A stretch of DNA of 64,000 nucleotides from NCBI RefSeq assembly GCF_014851865.1, contig NZ_JACVAM010000003.1, positions 434,001 through 498,000 on the forward strand, read 5' to 3'. Under the pieces are notes generated by a model. It was not told the DNA's origin and ran no database searches. It worked only from the letters and a program-made list of their open reading frames with translations. Shown here in pieces: positions 27,459 through 36,029 of the stretch. Numbering within the stretch: the stretch's first letter is position 1; each line of letters starts with the position of its first letter. The translations under genes were made by a program, and so were the position numbers. Origin of the DNA: Pseudomonas sp. PDM16 (GTDB lineage: Bacteria; Pseudomonadota; Gammaproteobacteria; Pseudomonadales; Pseudomonadaceae).

Positions 27459-28094
27459 ATGGCCCGACGCACCAAAGAGGAAGCCGAAGAAACTCGCCAG
27501 CGCATCCTGGACGCCGCCGAACATCTGTTCCACGAGCGAGGGGTGTCGCGCACCTCCCTCGCCGATATCGCCAGCGGTGCAGGGGTGACTCGCGGCGCCA
27601 TCTACTGGCACTTCCAGAACAAGGTCGACCTGTTCCAGGCCATGCTCGAGCGCCTGCACCTGCCGCTGGAAGAACTGGCGCAGGCCAGTGAGCGCGAGGA
27701 CGAACCCAACCCGCTGGGTCAGACCCGCGAGCTGCTGGTGCGCCTGCTGCGCAATGTGGAGTTGGACCCGCAAAGCCGGCGCATCCAGGAAATTCTCGCG
27801 CACAAATGCGAGTACACCGACGACCTCGGCGACCTTCGGCAGAAGATGCAAGCGCTGCATGTGGAGTGCGACGAGCGTATCGAGAAATCATTACGCAATG
27901 CGGTCAGCAAGGGGCAACTACCGGCCGACCTCGACTGTCGCCGCGCCACCCTCTGCCTGCATGGCTATGTCCACGGCCTCCAGGCCAACTGGCTGCTGGC
28001 GCCAGGCGGCGATTCGCTGGCCGGGCAGGCCGATCAGTTAGTCGACGCCCTGCTCGACATGCTGCGCTGCAGCCACGCGCTACGCCGTCACTGA
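27459..28094 (+). CDS. ttgR: TetR family efflux repressor, TtgR-like
   Basis: The 211-residue repressor has the N-terminal TetR helix-turn-helix (TRQRILDAAEHLFHERGVSRTSLADIASGAGVTRGAIYWHF) and a C-terminal ligand domain with the TtgR/AcrR-like EILAHKCEYTDDLGDLRQ segment and LDMLRCSHALRR end. It starts MARRTKEEAEETR like TtgR (MVRRTKEEAQETR); the open frame extends 19 codons further upstream but that would run through the operator. It is divergent from ttgABC, so it most likely represses both and releases on binding pump substrates. It overlaps the convergent DUF4345 gene by 15 bp at the 3' end. Confidence 0.92.
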   Translation: MARRTKEEAEETRQRILDAAEHLFHERGVSRTSLADIASGAGVTRGAIYWHFQNKVDLFQAMLERLHLPLEELAQASEREDEPNPLGQTRELLVRLLRNVELDPQSRRIQEILAHKCEYTDDLGDLRQKMQALHVECDERIEKSLRNAVSKGQLPADLDCRRATLCLHGYVHGLQANWLLAPGGDSLAGQADQLVDALLDMLRCSHALRRH

Positions 28095-28472
28095 GACGCG
28101 CCGCAACAGCCAGAACGCCACCCCGGCCGACACGCCCTCGAACAGCATCGCGTAGAGATTGAAGGTCTGCTGGGCACCACCATCCAGCCAAAGGCCGCCA
28201 AGGCGTGCGACGAACAGGCTGGCATAGAGCAGCACCAGCAACATCAAAGCCGGGCGTAGCAGATCGACACGCGCCAGGGCCAACCCCAGCCACGCCGCCA
28301 AGCCCAACTGCAAACCACCGTAATAGGCACGCACATCGGTGAGTGAGGCAGGCTCCATCAACAGCATGCCACTGAGGTTGGCCATCTCCTGGGGGCGAAT
28401 GAAGTAGGCCAGGCCAAAACCGGCGAGCAACAGGGCCTGGACGGCCAGCAGGATACGAGCGGGCAGCATCAT
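28080..28472 (-). CDS. DUF4345 family small membrane protein
   Basis: The 130-residue protein has four predicted membrane helices: ILLAVQALLLAGFGLAYFI, GLQLGLAAWLGLALARV, ALMLLVLLYASLFVARLGGL and LFEGVSAGVAFWLLRRV. The conserved RAYYGGLQLGLAAW motif is the DUF4345 mark. Role unknown. AAGGAGATAG lies before the ATG pair (28472/28469). The 3' end overlaps ttgR by 15 bp on the opposite strand, so readthrough from either gene would give antisense RNA to the other. Confidence 0.82.
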   Translation of the reverse strand: MMLPARILLAVQALLLAGFGLAYFIRPQEMANLSGMLLMEPASLTDVRAYYGGLQLGLAAWLGLALARVDLLRPALMLLVLLYASLFVARLGGLWLDGGAQQTFNLYAMLFEGVSAGVAFWLLRRVSVTA

Positions 28473-28539
28473 CTATCTCCTTGTGGGTGCTGCGAGCATA
28501 GGACGCATCGTCGCAGGCGGAAACAGTCACGATCTGGGA

Positions 28540-28554
28540 CTGTCGAATCGACAG
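28540..28554. promoter_or_regulatory. 15-bp perfect palindrome upstream of the DUF411 gene
   Basis: CTGTCGA-A-TCGACAG has 7-bp perfect arms and lies 41-55 bp before the start of the DUF411 gene, where an operator would be expected. I do not recognise the regulator; it is not the LexA pattern (CTGTAT-N4-ATACAG). Confidence 0.45.
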
Positions 28555-28594
28555 CGTTATCCTGCCGACCATCTATTTCATCGAGGAATCCACC

Positions 28595-29026
28595 ATGCGC
28601 CTCCTGCCTCTAGCCGCCCTCCTGTTCGCCAGCACCACCCAGGCGGCCGAGCCCGTCACCATGGACGTCCATCGTGATGCCAACTGCGGCTGCTGCAAGG
28701 CCTGGATCAGCCACCTGGAAGAGAACGGCATCAAGGTCAACGATCTGGTCGAGGACGACATGAGCACGGTCAAGCAGCGCCTCGGCGTACCGCCGCGCCT
28801 GGCGTCGTGCCATACCGGGGTGATCGACGGCAAGTTCGTCGAGGGCCATGTACCGGCACGCGACATCCTCGCCCTGCAGGGCCGCCCCGACCTGCTCGGA
28901 GCCGCTGTGCCGGGCATGCCCCATGGATCGCCAGGCATGGAGACCGGCATGCGGCACGCCTATCAGGTGATCGGGCTGGACAAGGACGGCAAGGAGCAGG
29001 TACTGGCCGACTATCCGGCGGAGTGA
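28595..29026 (+). CDS. DUF411 periplasmic metal-binding protein
   Basis: The 143-residue protein has a signal peptide (MRLLPLAALLFASTTQAA) and a thioredoxin-like DUF411 domain with the motif D-x-NCGCCKAW (C31, C33, C34), a further cysteine at about residue 72 (RLASCHTG) and the DLVEDDMSTVKQRLGVP segment. A Met/His-rich stretch PGMPHGSPGMETGM follows. DUF411 proteins occur in copper-resistance loci and bind Cu; no copA/copB partner is visible here. The start has GAGGAATCCACC upstream. Export to the periplasm and metal capture are family-based inferences. Confidence 0.85.
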   Translation: MRLLPLAALLFASTTQAAEPVTMDVHRDANCGCCKAWISHLEENGIKVNDLVEDDMSTVKQRLGVPPRLASCHTGVIDGKFVEGHVPARDILALQGRPDLLGAAVPGMPHGSPGMETGMRHAYQVIGLDKDGKEQVLADYPAE

Positions 29027-29094
29027 ATCCGGGCTGGCGCGCTCCCGCCGAGGCGACGACACTATCAGCCTCGACGGATTGAAGGAGCGCGCCC

Positions 29095-29967
29095 ATGCGC
29101 TGGGAAAGAGGTAGACGCAGCGACAACGTGGTGGACGCCCGTGGCAGTGGCGGCGGCATGCGCTTCGGCGGCGGCAAGGGCCTGAGCCTGGGTGGTATCG
29201 CCGTGGTTGTGGTGATCGGTCTGCTGATGGGTCAGGACCCGCTGACCATCCTCGGCAACGTGGTCAACCAGGGCATGCAGCAGGGTGCGCCAGTACAGGA
29301 ACAGCGTGCTCCGGCGGCCAACGACCAGCAGAGTGAGTTCGTGCGCGCCGTACTGGGCGACACCGAAGACACCTGGCGCGCCATCTTCCAGTCCTCAGGC
29401 AAGCAATACCAGGACCCGAAACTCGTGCTGTTCAGCGGCGGCGTTCGCTCAGCCTGTGGCTTCGCCGATGCCGCCGTCGGCCCCTTCTACTGCCCCGGTG
29501 ATCGCCAGGTCTATCTCGACCTGTCGTTCTTCCGCGAGATGGAGACACGCTTCTCCGCAGCCGGCGACTTCGCCCAGGCCTACGTGATCGCCCACGAGGT
29601 CGGTCACCACGTGCAGACCCTGCTCGGCGTCTCGGCTAAGGTCAACGCGGCGCGCCAGCGTGGCGAGCGGGTGGAGGGCGACAACGGTCTGCTGGTACGC
29701 CAGGAGCTGCAGGCCGACTGCCTGGCCGGAGTTTGGGCGCACCACGCCCAGCAGCGCCTGGACTGGCTGGAACCAGGCGACCTGGAGGAAGCGTTGAACG
29801 CCGCCAATGCCATCGGCGACGACCGCCTGCAGAAGCAGAGCCGCGGCACCGTGGTGCCGGACTCCTTCACCCACGGCACCTCCGCGCAGCGCATGCGCTG
29901 GTTCAGCGCCGGCTTCGACAGCGGCCAGCCGGGGCGCTGCGACACCTTCAAGGCGGCCAAGCTGTAG
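29095..29967 (+). CDS. ypfJ: YpfJ family neutral zinc metallopeptidase-like protein
   Basis: The 290-residue protein begins MRWERGRRSDNVVDARG, with one N-terminal membrane helix (LSLGGIAVVVVIGLLMG), then the zinc-peptidase-like domain. The zinc motif HEVGHH lies at about residues 167-172 (IAHEVGHHVQTLLGV), followed by RQELQADCLAGVWAHHA supplying the third ligand region, and PDSFTHGTSAQRMRWFSAGF near the end. Orientation is probably type II with the domain in the periplasm. Substrate unknown. AAGGAGCG precedes the ATG. It is 68 bp after the DUF411 gene and could share its transcript. Confidence 0.9.
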   Translation: MRWERGRRSDNVVDARGSGGGMRFGGGKGLSLGGIAVVVVIGLLMGQDPLTILGNVVNQGMQQGAPVQEQRAPAANDQQSEFVRAVLGDTEDTWRAIFQSSGKQYQDPKLVLFSGGVRSACGFADAAVGPFYCPGDRQVYLDLSFFREMETRFSAAGDFAQAYVIAHEVGHHVQTLLGVSAKVNAARQRGERVEGDNGLLVRQELQADCLAGVWAHHAQQRLDWLEPGDLEEALNAANAIGDDRLQKQSRGTVVPDSFTHGTSAQRMRWFSAGFDSGQPGRCDTFKAAKL

Positions 29968-29980
29968 AGCGCGCCGGGAG

Positions 29981-30997
29981 CTAGCCGCTCTGTTGCTGCT
30001 CTTGGTAGGCCTTGGGTGAGACGCCGAACCAGCCCTTGAACGCTTTGTAGAAGGCACTCGGTTCGGCGAAACCTAGCTCGCGACTGAGCTGCTCGACCCG
30101 ACAGCCCGCCTGCTGCAGGCGGCGCAGCGCATGCTCGCGGCGCACTTCGGCCAACAGTTCGGAGAAGCTGCAGCCCTCCTCGCGCAAATGCCGGTGCAGG
30201 GTCTGCCGACTGGTGCGCAGGCGGCGCGCCACCGCCTGTACCGAGAAGCCCCCATCGAGCAGGCCAAGCTCGATCAGGTGCAGCACCTGCTGACGCAGGC
30301 TGTGCTGGCTGGGCAGATGCGCCTGCATGTCACGAACCCGCTGCAACAGCAGGCCCTTGATGTAGTCGTTGCCGCCGAGCAGCGGCAGTTGCATGTCCGC
30401 CGCCGCCATCTCGAGGTAATCCAGCGGCTCGCCGAAGCGCACCGGGCAACCGAGGATCTGCCGGTAGCTGGCCGAGCCGGCCAGCGGCATATGGCGGAAG
30501 CCCACGCGCAGCGGCACCAGCCGCGTGCCGCTCATCTGCCGGCCCCAGCACAAGGCAGAACTCAGGCTGTATTCACAGGCGGGCGGGTGGCCGGCCAAGG
30601 GGGCGGTGAACAGGAAATCGATGCGCACCCGATCGGCAACCTGCTCGACCCGCAGGTTCTCGCACTCGCTCATCACCGGGCTGTGTTGGCGGAACAGCTC
30701 CAGCGCCTCGCCGAGGGTGGCGCTCATCGCCGCCAGGTTGGCCACCGGGCCACGGCTTTGCAGGCCACGCTGCTGGCCCAGCTGCAGGCCGAGATCGGCC
30801 GGCGCGCCGCGCTCGGCGGCCAGCTGCCACAGGCGCAGCAGCCAGGCCACCGGGATGCGCGCCTCCAGGTCCAGCTGCGTGTTCGGCGCCAGGCCCAGCT
30901 CGACCAGATCGGCCGGGCCGACCAGCTGCAGACGGCGCAGGCTCTGGTACAGGTCGAGGAGCAGCGAGGCGGTGGCGCTGGGGGCGGTGTCCAGCAT
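29981..30997 (-). CDS. AraC family transcriptional regulator (OruR/ArgR-like N-terminal domain)
   Basis: The 338-residue regulator has a long N-terminal arabinose-binding-like domain of the AraC_binding_2 kind (VAWLLRLWQLAAERGAPADLGLQLG...) and a C-terminal double helix-turn-helix: GGFSVQAVARRLRTSRQTLHRHLREEG and ELLAEVRREHALRRLQ..., RELGFAEPSAFYKAFKGWFGVSPKAYQ. The ATG at 30997 has AAAGGA 9 nt upstream. It is divergent from the acyl-CoA synthetase gene (145-bp gap), which is the most likely target, but no operator could be identified. Confidence 0.9.
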   Translation of the reverse strand: MLDTAPSATASLLLDLYQSLRRLQLVGPADLVELGLAPNTQLDLEARIPVAWLLRLWQLAAERGAPADLGLQLGQQRGLQSRGPVANLAAMSATLGEALELFRQHSPVMSECENLRVEQVADRVRIDFLFTAPLAGHPPACEYSLSSALCWGRQMSGTRLVPLRVGFRHMPLAGSASYRQILGCPVRFGEPLDYLEMAAADMQLPLLGGNDYIKGLLLQRVRDMQAHLPSQHSLRQQVLHLIELGLLDGGFSVQAVARRLRTSRQTLHRHLREEGCSFSELLAEVRREHALRRLQQAGCRVEQLSRELGFAEPSAFYKAFKGWFGVSPKAYQEQQQSG

Positions 30998-31142
30998 GAC
31001 GGCAAATCCTTTCACCTACGAGATGGCCGATTGTGCGGCGCCAGTGAGACGAATTGCCAGTCCGTTGCGACCTGTGGCTATCAACAGCTCAGCCATGCCT
31101 TGCGTAGATTGCGGCGAATAACAACAACATCGCAGGCCCACC

Positions 31143-32972
31143 ATGAACCATGCCGCCGTTCTCACCTTGCCACGCTTACTGTCCCGCGTGCCCTACATGC
31201 TCGCCAGCCTGCCCGGCATCCTCCGCGGCCTGAGCCTGGCCAGCCGCGCCCGTGGCAGTGCCGTCGGCGGCCTGGCCCAGTGCGTGGAGAGCGCCGCGCG
31301 CGACAACCCGCTGGGCGCCGCGCTGATCCAGGGCGACGAGCAGCTGAATTACACCGAACTGGACCAGTGGGCCAACCGCCTGGCCCATCGCCTGCGCGCC
31401 GGCGGCCTGGCCCAGGGCGACTGCGCCGTACTGCTGCTGGAGAATCGCCTGGAGCTGCTGGCCTGCGTGATCGCCTGCGCCAAGCTCGGCGTGGTGGTGG
31501 CGCTGCTCAACAGCAGCCAGCGCGGCCAGGTACTGGCCCACAGCATCAACCTGGTCAAGCCACGTATCGCCCTGGTCGGCGAGGAACTGCTGAGCGCCTT
31601 CGAGGAAGTGCAGGAGCAGCTGCAACTGCCGGCCGACGCCCGCTACTACTTCGCCGACCGCCCGACCTGGCGCGACCCCGGCCAGGCCCCGGCCGGCTGG
31701 CAGCACCCGGCCGCCGAACTGGCCGCACAACCGGACACGGCGCCGCCGCTGGCGCGCCCGGTGCAGGCCGAAGATCCCTGCTTCTACATCTACACCTCGG
31801 GTACCACCGGCCTGCCCAAGGCCGTGGTGTTCAACCACGGGCGCTTCCTCAAGGGCTACGGCATCTTCGGCTACGGCGCCGTGCGCCTGAGCCGTGACGA
31901 CCGCATTTACTGCAGCCTGCCCTTCTACCACGCCACCGCCATGGTAGTGTGTTGGGGCTCGGCGCTGTCCGCCGGGGCGGCGCTGATCATGGTGCGCAAG
32001 TTCAGCGCCAGCCGCTTCCTCGACGAAGTACGCCGTCACGGCGCCACCGCCTTCGGCTATGTCGGCGAGCTGTGCCGCTACCTGCTGGAGCGCCCGGCGC
32101 TGGCGGATGACGCCGACAACCCGCTGCGCATCATGGTCGGCAACGGCATGCGCCCGGCCATCTGGGGCACCTTCAAGCAGCGTTTCGGCATCCAGCGGGT
32201 GATCGAGTTCTATGCCTCCAGCGAAGGCAACATCGGCTTCACCAACCTGCTCAACCTGGACAACACGGTGGGCTTCACCCCCTACCCCTACGCCATCGTC
32301 CGCTACGACCGCGACAGCGAGGCACCACTGCGTGACGAGCGCGGCCACCTGCAGAAGGTCAGCCCCGGCGAGCCCGGCCTGCTGATCGGCGAGATCACCG
32401 AGAAAACGCCGTTCCACGGCTACACCGACCCGGCCAAGACCGAGAGCTGCATCCTGCGCGACGTGTTCAAACCGGGCGACGCCTGGTTCAACACTGGCGA
32501 CCTGATGCTGCACCAGGGCTGGCGCCACGCGCAGTTCGTCGACCGCCTGGGCGACACCTTCCGCTGGAAGGGCGAGAACGTCTCCACCACCGAGGTGGAG
32601 GCAGTACTGGACGGTATCGACGGTGTCGGCGAGGCGGTGGTCTACGGCGTGGAGATCGCCGGCACCAACGGCCGCGCTGGCATGGCCTGCATCCGCCTCG
32701 ACCGCGCCCCGGCCGACTTCGACTTCCAGGGCCTGCTCGCCGAGCTGCGCCGCGAGCTGCCGCACTACGCGGTGCCGCTGTTCCTGCGCCTGAGCGAGAA
32801 GATGGAGACCACCGGCACCTTCAAACACAAGAAGGCGCCGCTCAAGGACCAAGGCTTCGACCCGGCGCGCTGCGACGACCCGCTGTACGCCTGGCTACCC
32901 GGCGCCGAGCGCTACGTGCCGGTGAGCGCCGAGCTGCATGCAGCGATCCAGGGCGGTGAGTACCGCTACTGA
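31143..32972 (+). CDS. Long-chain acyl-CoA synthetase, FATP/FadD6-like
   Basis: The 609-residue AMP-forming ligase activates fatty acids to acyl-CoA. The P-loop-like motif YTSGTTGLPKAVV is near residues 216-228, the FYASSEGNIGFTNLLN motif marks the FATP (very-long-chain) subgroup, and the hinge motif NTGDLMLHQGWRHAQFVDRLGDTFRWKGENVST is complete. C-terminal KMETTGTFKHKK holds the catalytic lysine. The N-terminal stretch LPRLLSRVPYMLASLPGILRGL may associate with the membrane. It overlaps the convergent HAD gene by 7 bp. A divergent AraC regulator lies upstream. Confidence 0.92.
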   Translation: MNHAAVLTLPRLLSRVPYMLASLPGILRGLSLASRARGSAVGGLAQCVESAARDNPLGAALIQGDEQLNYTELDQWANRLAHRLRAGGLAQGDCAVLLLENRLELLACVIACAKLGVVVALLNSSQRGQVLAHSINLVKPRIALVGEELLSAFEEVQEQLQLPADARYYFADRPTWRDPGQAPAGWQHPAAELAAQPDTAPPLARPVQAEDPCFYIYTSGTTGLPKAVVFNHGRFLKGYGIFGYGAVRLSRDDRIYCSLPFYHATAMVVCWGSALSAGAALIMVRKFSASRFLDEVRRHGATAFGYVGELCRYLLERPALADDADNPLRIMVGNGMRPAIWGTFKQRFGIQRVIEFYASSEGNIGFTNLLNLDNTVGFTPYPYAIVRYDRDSEAPLRDERGHLQKVSPGEPGLLIGEITEKTPFHGYTDPAKTESCILRDVFKPGDAWFNTGDLMLHQGWRHAQFVDRLGDTFRWKGENVSTTEVEAVLDGIDGVGEAVVYGVEIAGTNGRAGMACIRLDRAPADFDFQGLLAELRRELPHYAVPLFLRLSEKMETTGTFKHKKAPLKDQGFDPARCDDPLYAWLPGAERYVPVSAELHAAIQGGEYRY

Positions 32973-33562
32973 AGCCGCGCCAGCAGCGCCGCGCAGTCTG
33001 GCGCGTGCAGGTCGGTCAGCTCCGGCCAGGGGTTGTCCGGCAGGTTGACCAGCACGCCCTGGGCGCCGGCGGCCTGGGCGCACTCCAGGTCGAAGCGGTA
33101 GTCGCCGACCATCACCAGCGCGCTCGGCGCCACGCCCCAGCGCGCCGCCAGTTGCAGCAAGCCGTCGGCATCGGGCTTGGGAATCGCCTCGCCGCGGCCG
33201 ATCACATCGTGCGATGCGAAGCAGTCGCCCAAACCGATGGCGGCCAGGGTCACCAGCGCCAGCTCGTGGGCGTTGCGGGTGAGGATGCCGAGGCGGCAGC
33301 CACGCTCATGCAGAGCCCGCACCAGCTCCACGGCGCCGACCGCGGCCACCGAGCCGATGGCCAGCTCGCGCTCGTGCTCCATCAGCCAGGCGTGCTTGGC
33401 CGCGGCCTCGTCCGCCGGCAGCGCCGCGAGGTGATGGAGGATGTCGTCTTCCTGGGGAATGTTCAGCGCACGTTTGATCGCCGGGAAGTCATGCACGGCC
33501 ACCGTCAGGGTGCCGTCCATGTCGAAGACCCAGTGGCGGCAGTCCTGCAAACTCACTTCCAA
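32966..33562 (-). CDS. HAD superfamily phosphatase (subfamily IA)
   Basis: The 198-residue hydrolase has motif I HWVFDMDGTLT (nucleophile D14, D16), motif II ILTRN, and motif III/IV KPDADGLLQLAARWG...VMVGDYRFDLECAQAAG. The small cap resembles phosphoglycolate phosphatase and related sugar-phosphate phosphatases. Substrate unknown. It is the last gene of a leftward run of four overlapping genes; its start overlaps the end of tesB by 10 bp. Confidence 0.88.
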   Translation of the reverse strand: MEVSLQDCRHWVFDMDGTLTVAVHDFPAIKRALNIPQEDDILHHLAALPADEAAAKHAWLMEHERELAIGSVAAVGAVELVRALHERGCRLGILTRNAHELALVTLAAIGLGDCFASHDVIGRGEAIPKPDADGLLQLAARWGVAPSALVMVGDYRFDLECAQAAGAQGVLVNLPDNPWPELTDLHAPDCAALLARLQ

Positions 33563-34422
33563 TCCTCACGCAGGCGGGTAAGCCCCTCCTGCGCCGAGGA
33601 GGCCACCAGGCGACCGCTGCGGTCGAAGATGCTGGCGCGCGAGAAGCCGCGGGCATTGCCGGACCAGGGGCTGTCCATGGCGTACAGCAGCCAGTCGTCC
33701 ATGCGCAGGTCGGCGTGGAACCACAGCGAGTGGTCGAGGCTGGCCACCTGCATGAACTTCTGGAACACCGACACGCCGTGCGGCTGCATCGAGGTGGTCA
33801 GCAGGTTGAAGTCGCTGGCGTAGGCCAGCAGCAGCTTGTGCAGTTGCGGCTCGTCCGGCAGCTGGCCGTTGGCGCGGAACCACACGTACTTGATCGGCTC
33901 GCACGGCTCGGGGGCGAAGGGATTGATGCGGGTCACCGGGCGGATCTCGATCGGCTTCTCGCTGATCATCCGATCACGCATACGCTCGGGGATCAGGTGC
34001 GCCACCTGGCGTGCGATGTCGGTCTCCGAGGGCAGGTTCTCCGGCCCCGGCACTTCGGGCATCGGCAACTGGTGATGGAAGCCCTCTTCGTCGGCCTGGA
34101 ACGAGGCCGAGCAGAAGAAGATCGGCTGGCCCTTCTGCACCGCGGTGACCCGGCGGGTGCTGAAGCTGCCACCGTCACGCACGCGGTCGACGTGGTAGAC
34201 CACTGGCAGGCTGGCATCGCCGGGGCGCAGGAAGTAGCCGTGCAACGAGTGCACGTGGCGCGCCTGCTCGACGGTCTGGTTGGCCGCCGACACGCACTGG
34301 CCGAGAACCTGGCCGCCGAACAGCTGGCGGAAACCCAGGTCCTGGCTGCGCCCACGGAACAGGTTTTCCTCGATCTGCTCCATGCCCAACAGGGACACCA
34401 GATCATCCAGCACTTGACTCAT
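33553..34422 (-). CDS. tesB: Acyl-CoA thioesterase II, TesB
   Basis: The 289-residue double-hotdog thioesterase hydrolyses medium to long acyl-CoA. Family marks are GQVLGQCVSAANQTV, VHSLHGYFLRPGD, SLDHSLWFHADLRMDDWLLYAMDSPW with the catalytic Asp region, and the C-terminal SRASIFDRSGRLVASSAQEG with the catalytic glutamine. Length equals E. coli TesB (286). Its start overlaps the stop of the nitroreductase-like gene (ATGA). Confidence 0.94.
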   Translation of the reverse strand: MSQVLDDLVSLLGMEQIEENLFRGRSQDLGFRQLFGGQVLGQCVSAANQTVEQARHVHSLHGYFLRPGDASLPVVYHVDRVRDGGSFSTRRVTAVQKGQPIFFCSASFQADEEGFHHQLPMPEVPGPENLPSETDIARQVAHLIPERMRDRMISEKPIEIRPVTRINPFAPEPCEPIKYVWFRANGQLPDEPQLHKLLLAYASDFNLLTTSMQPHGVSVFQKFMQVASLDHSLWFHADLRMDDWLLYAMDSPWSGNARGFSRASIFDRSGRLVASSAQEGLTRLREDWK

Positions 34423-36029
34423 ACATCACTCCTCGGCGGCACACGCAATTCGTTATAGGCCGGCGCGCTGGTGAGGCGCTCATCCCACACCGCGCGGCCG
34501 ATAGTGAAATGGTAAAGGCTTTGCCAGCGGCTGTCGGCCAGTTCCAGCAATTCGTGCACCTGATCGTCGAAGAAACAGCCGATACCGGTACCGGACAGCC
34601 CCGCCGCCTCGGCCTCCAGATACAGCAGCTGGCCGATATGCCCACACTCCCAGTACAGCCGCGGGTAGTGCCAGGCGCCAGCGGCCAGCGCCGCGTCGAA
34701 GCGCGCCAGCATGGCCAGGGCCACGCAGCCGTCGCTGGCGATGTCCTGGCCACAGGAGAGGAAGCCGGCCAGGCCACGGGCATCGCCTTCGAGCAGGCGG
34801 TACAGCGGCAGCTCGTCGTGCACGCGCTGCCAGGCGAAGTCGCCACGCATCCCCTCCGGCTGCGGCTGGCCATCGCCGCGCGCCAGCCAGTACAGCCCCG
34901 GCTCCAGGCCCTGCACACGGTGGACGAACAGCAGCAGGTCGACCTGCGCCGGTGCAGCGCTCAGCGCGAAGGGCACCGGCGAGTTTGCCGGCAGCAGGCG
35001 GCGTAGCCAGGCGAACAGCAGCGCGGCCTGGATGCCACTGCGACCGTCGAAGGCTTGGGCGCTGCGCCGCCGATGCAGGATCGGGCGCAGCGGTAGGCCA
35101 GGATTGTCGATGCATCTATGCCCGCCCGGCGCCTGCCAGCTCAGAGCTGACTGAGCCGGTGCCCGGCACAGCGCATGCACCAGCGCCAGCTCCGGCCAAT
35201 CACGGTACTGGCGCGACAGACGATTGGGCGCGCCACTCAGCTCCAGCGCCGTCAGGCCGCGCAGCAGCGTTTCGGGCAGAGCGAACTCTTCGCTCGGCGG
35301 TCCGACCCAGAGCAGGCAATCGCCATACTCGGCCTCGTGAAAACCCTCGCGATCCAGTCCCAGCAGGCCGTCCAGGCGCGCCTCGGCCACACCACCCAGC
35401 AGACGCACCTGCCAACCCTGAATCGCTGCAGCGATGCTCAGGCAGGCCAGGGCGTGGCCGAGATCGTGCTGGCAGTAGCGGTAGGCGCGCTCGCCGTACT
35501 TCCAGGCCTCGCGCCAGGGGATGCTGGCCAGGCCAAGCAGGAAGCCACCGGCCGGCAACGCGGCCTGCAGCTGCTCACCCAGCGGCGCCGGCAGCTCGGC
35601 GCGCACTTCCAGGCCGTGCGCATCCGGCGCGTAATGCGCCAGCAGCCCTGCCTCTTCGACGCTGCCCGGCGGCAACAGCAGATAAGCCTCGGTCGGGTGC
35701 AGATTGCCGGATGACGGATTGACCCGCAGCGCCCAGCGGTTGCCAACGGACTCCTTCCAGGCCGACAGGGCCAGGCTGTCGTACAGCAGTTGCGAGAGGC
35801 TGGCGCGACTCAGTGGCTGCGCCTTGCCAATAGGACCAGCGAAGGGCACGTCGTAGCCTGACGTTTCTTCCAGCGGGCGCTGCCACAGCTCGATCAGACG
35901 ACTGCCGGTGTAACGGCGGAACGGCGCCGGCTGGGTCGCCCAGTCCAGTTGACCGGGGCCTGGCGCATAGGCGTTCGGCGCGTGCTTGCTGAGTTCGTGA
36001 TAGGCACGCACCTGCTGTTCAGCGTCCAT
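34419..36029 (-). CDS. SagB/ThcOx-type double nitroreductase-fold protein
   Basis: The 536-residue protein appears to hold two nitroreductase-fold (SagB-like) halves. The first (about residues 60-270) includes LSQLLYDSLALSAWK, NRWALRVNPSSGNLHPTEAYLL (FMN-phosphate contact) and RYCQHDLGHALACLSIAA. The second (about 320-520) has LHRRRSAQAFDGRSGIQAALLFAWLRRLLP and SDGCVALAMLARFDAALAAG with LYWECGHIGQLLYLEAEAAGLSGTGIGCFFDD. SagB enzymes oxidise azolines to azoles in peptide natural products, but no YcaO or precursor gene is seen here, so the substrate is unknown. ATG 36029 has GGAGGG upstream; a longer frame to 36110 overlaps the GNAT gene. Confidence 0.83.
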   Translation of the reverse strand: MDAEQQVRAYHELSKHAPNAYAPGPGQLDWATQPAPFRRYTGSRLIELWQRPLEETSGYDVPFAGPIGKAQPLSRASLSQLLYDSLALSAWKESVGNRWALRVNPSSGNLHPTEAYLLLPPGSVEEAGLLAHYAPDAHGLEVRAELPAPLGEQLQAALPAGGFLLGLASIPWREAWKYGERAYRYCQHDLGHALACLSIAAAIQGWQVRLLGGVAEARLDGLLGLDREGFHEAEYGDCLLWVGPPSEEFALPETLLRGLTALELSGAPNRLSRQYRDWPELALVHALCRAPAQSALSWQAPGGHRCIDNPGLPLRPILHRRRSAQAFDGRSGIQAALLFAWLRRLLPANSPVPFALSAAPAQVDLLLFVHRVQGLEPGLYWLARGDGQPQPEGMRGDFAWQRVHDELPLYRLLEGDARGLAGFLSCGQDIASDGCVALAMLARFDAALAAGAWHYPRLYWECGHIGQLLYLEAEAAGLSGTGIGCFFDDQVHELLELADSRWQSLYHFTIGRAVWDERLTSAPAYNELRVPPRSDV

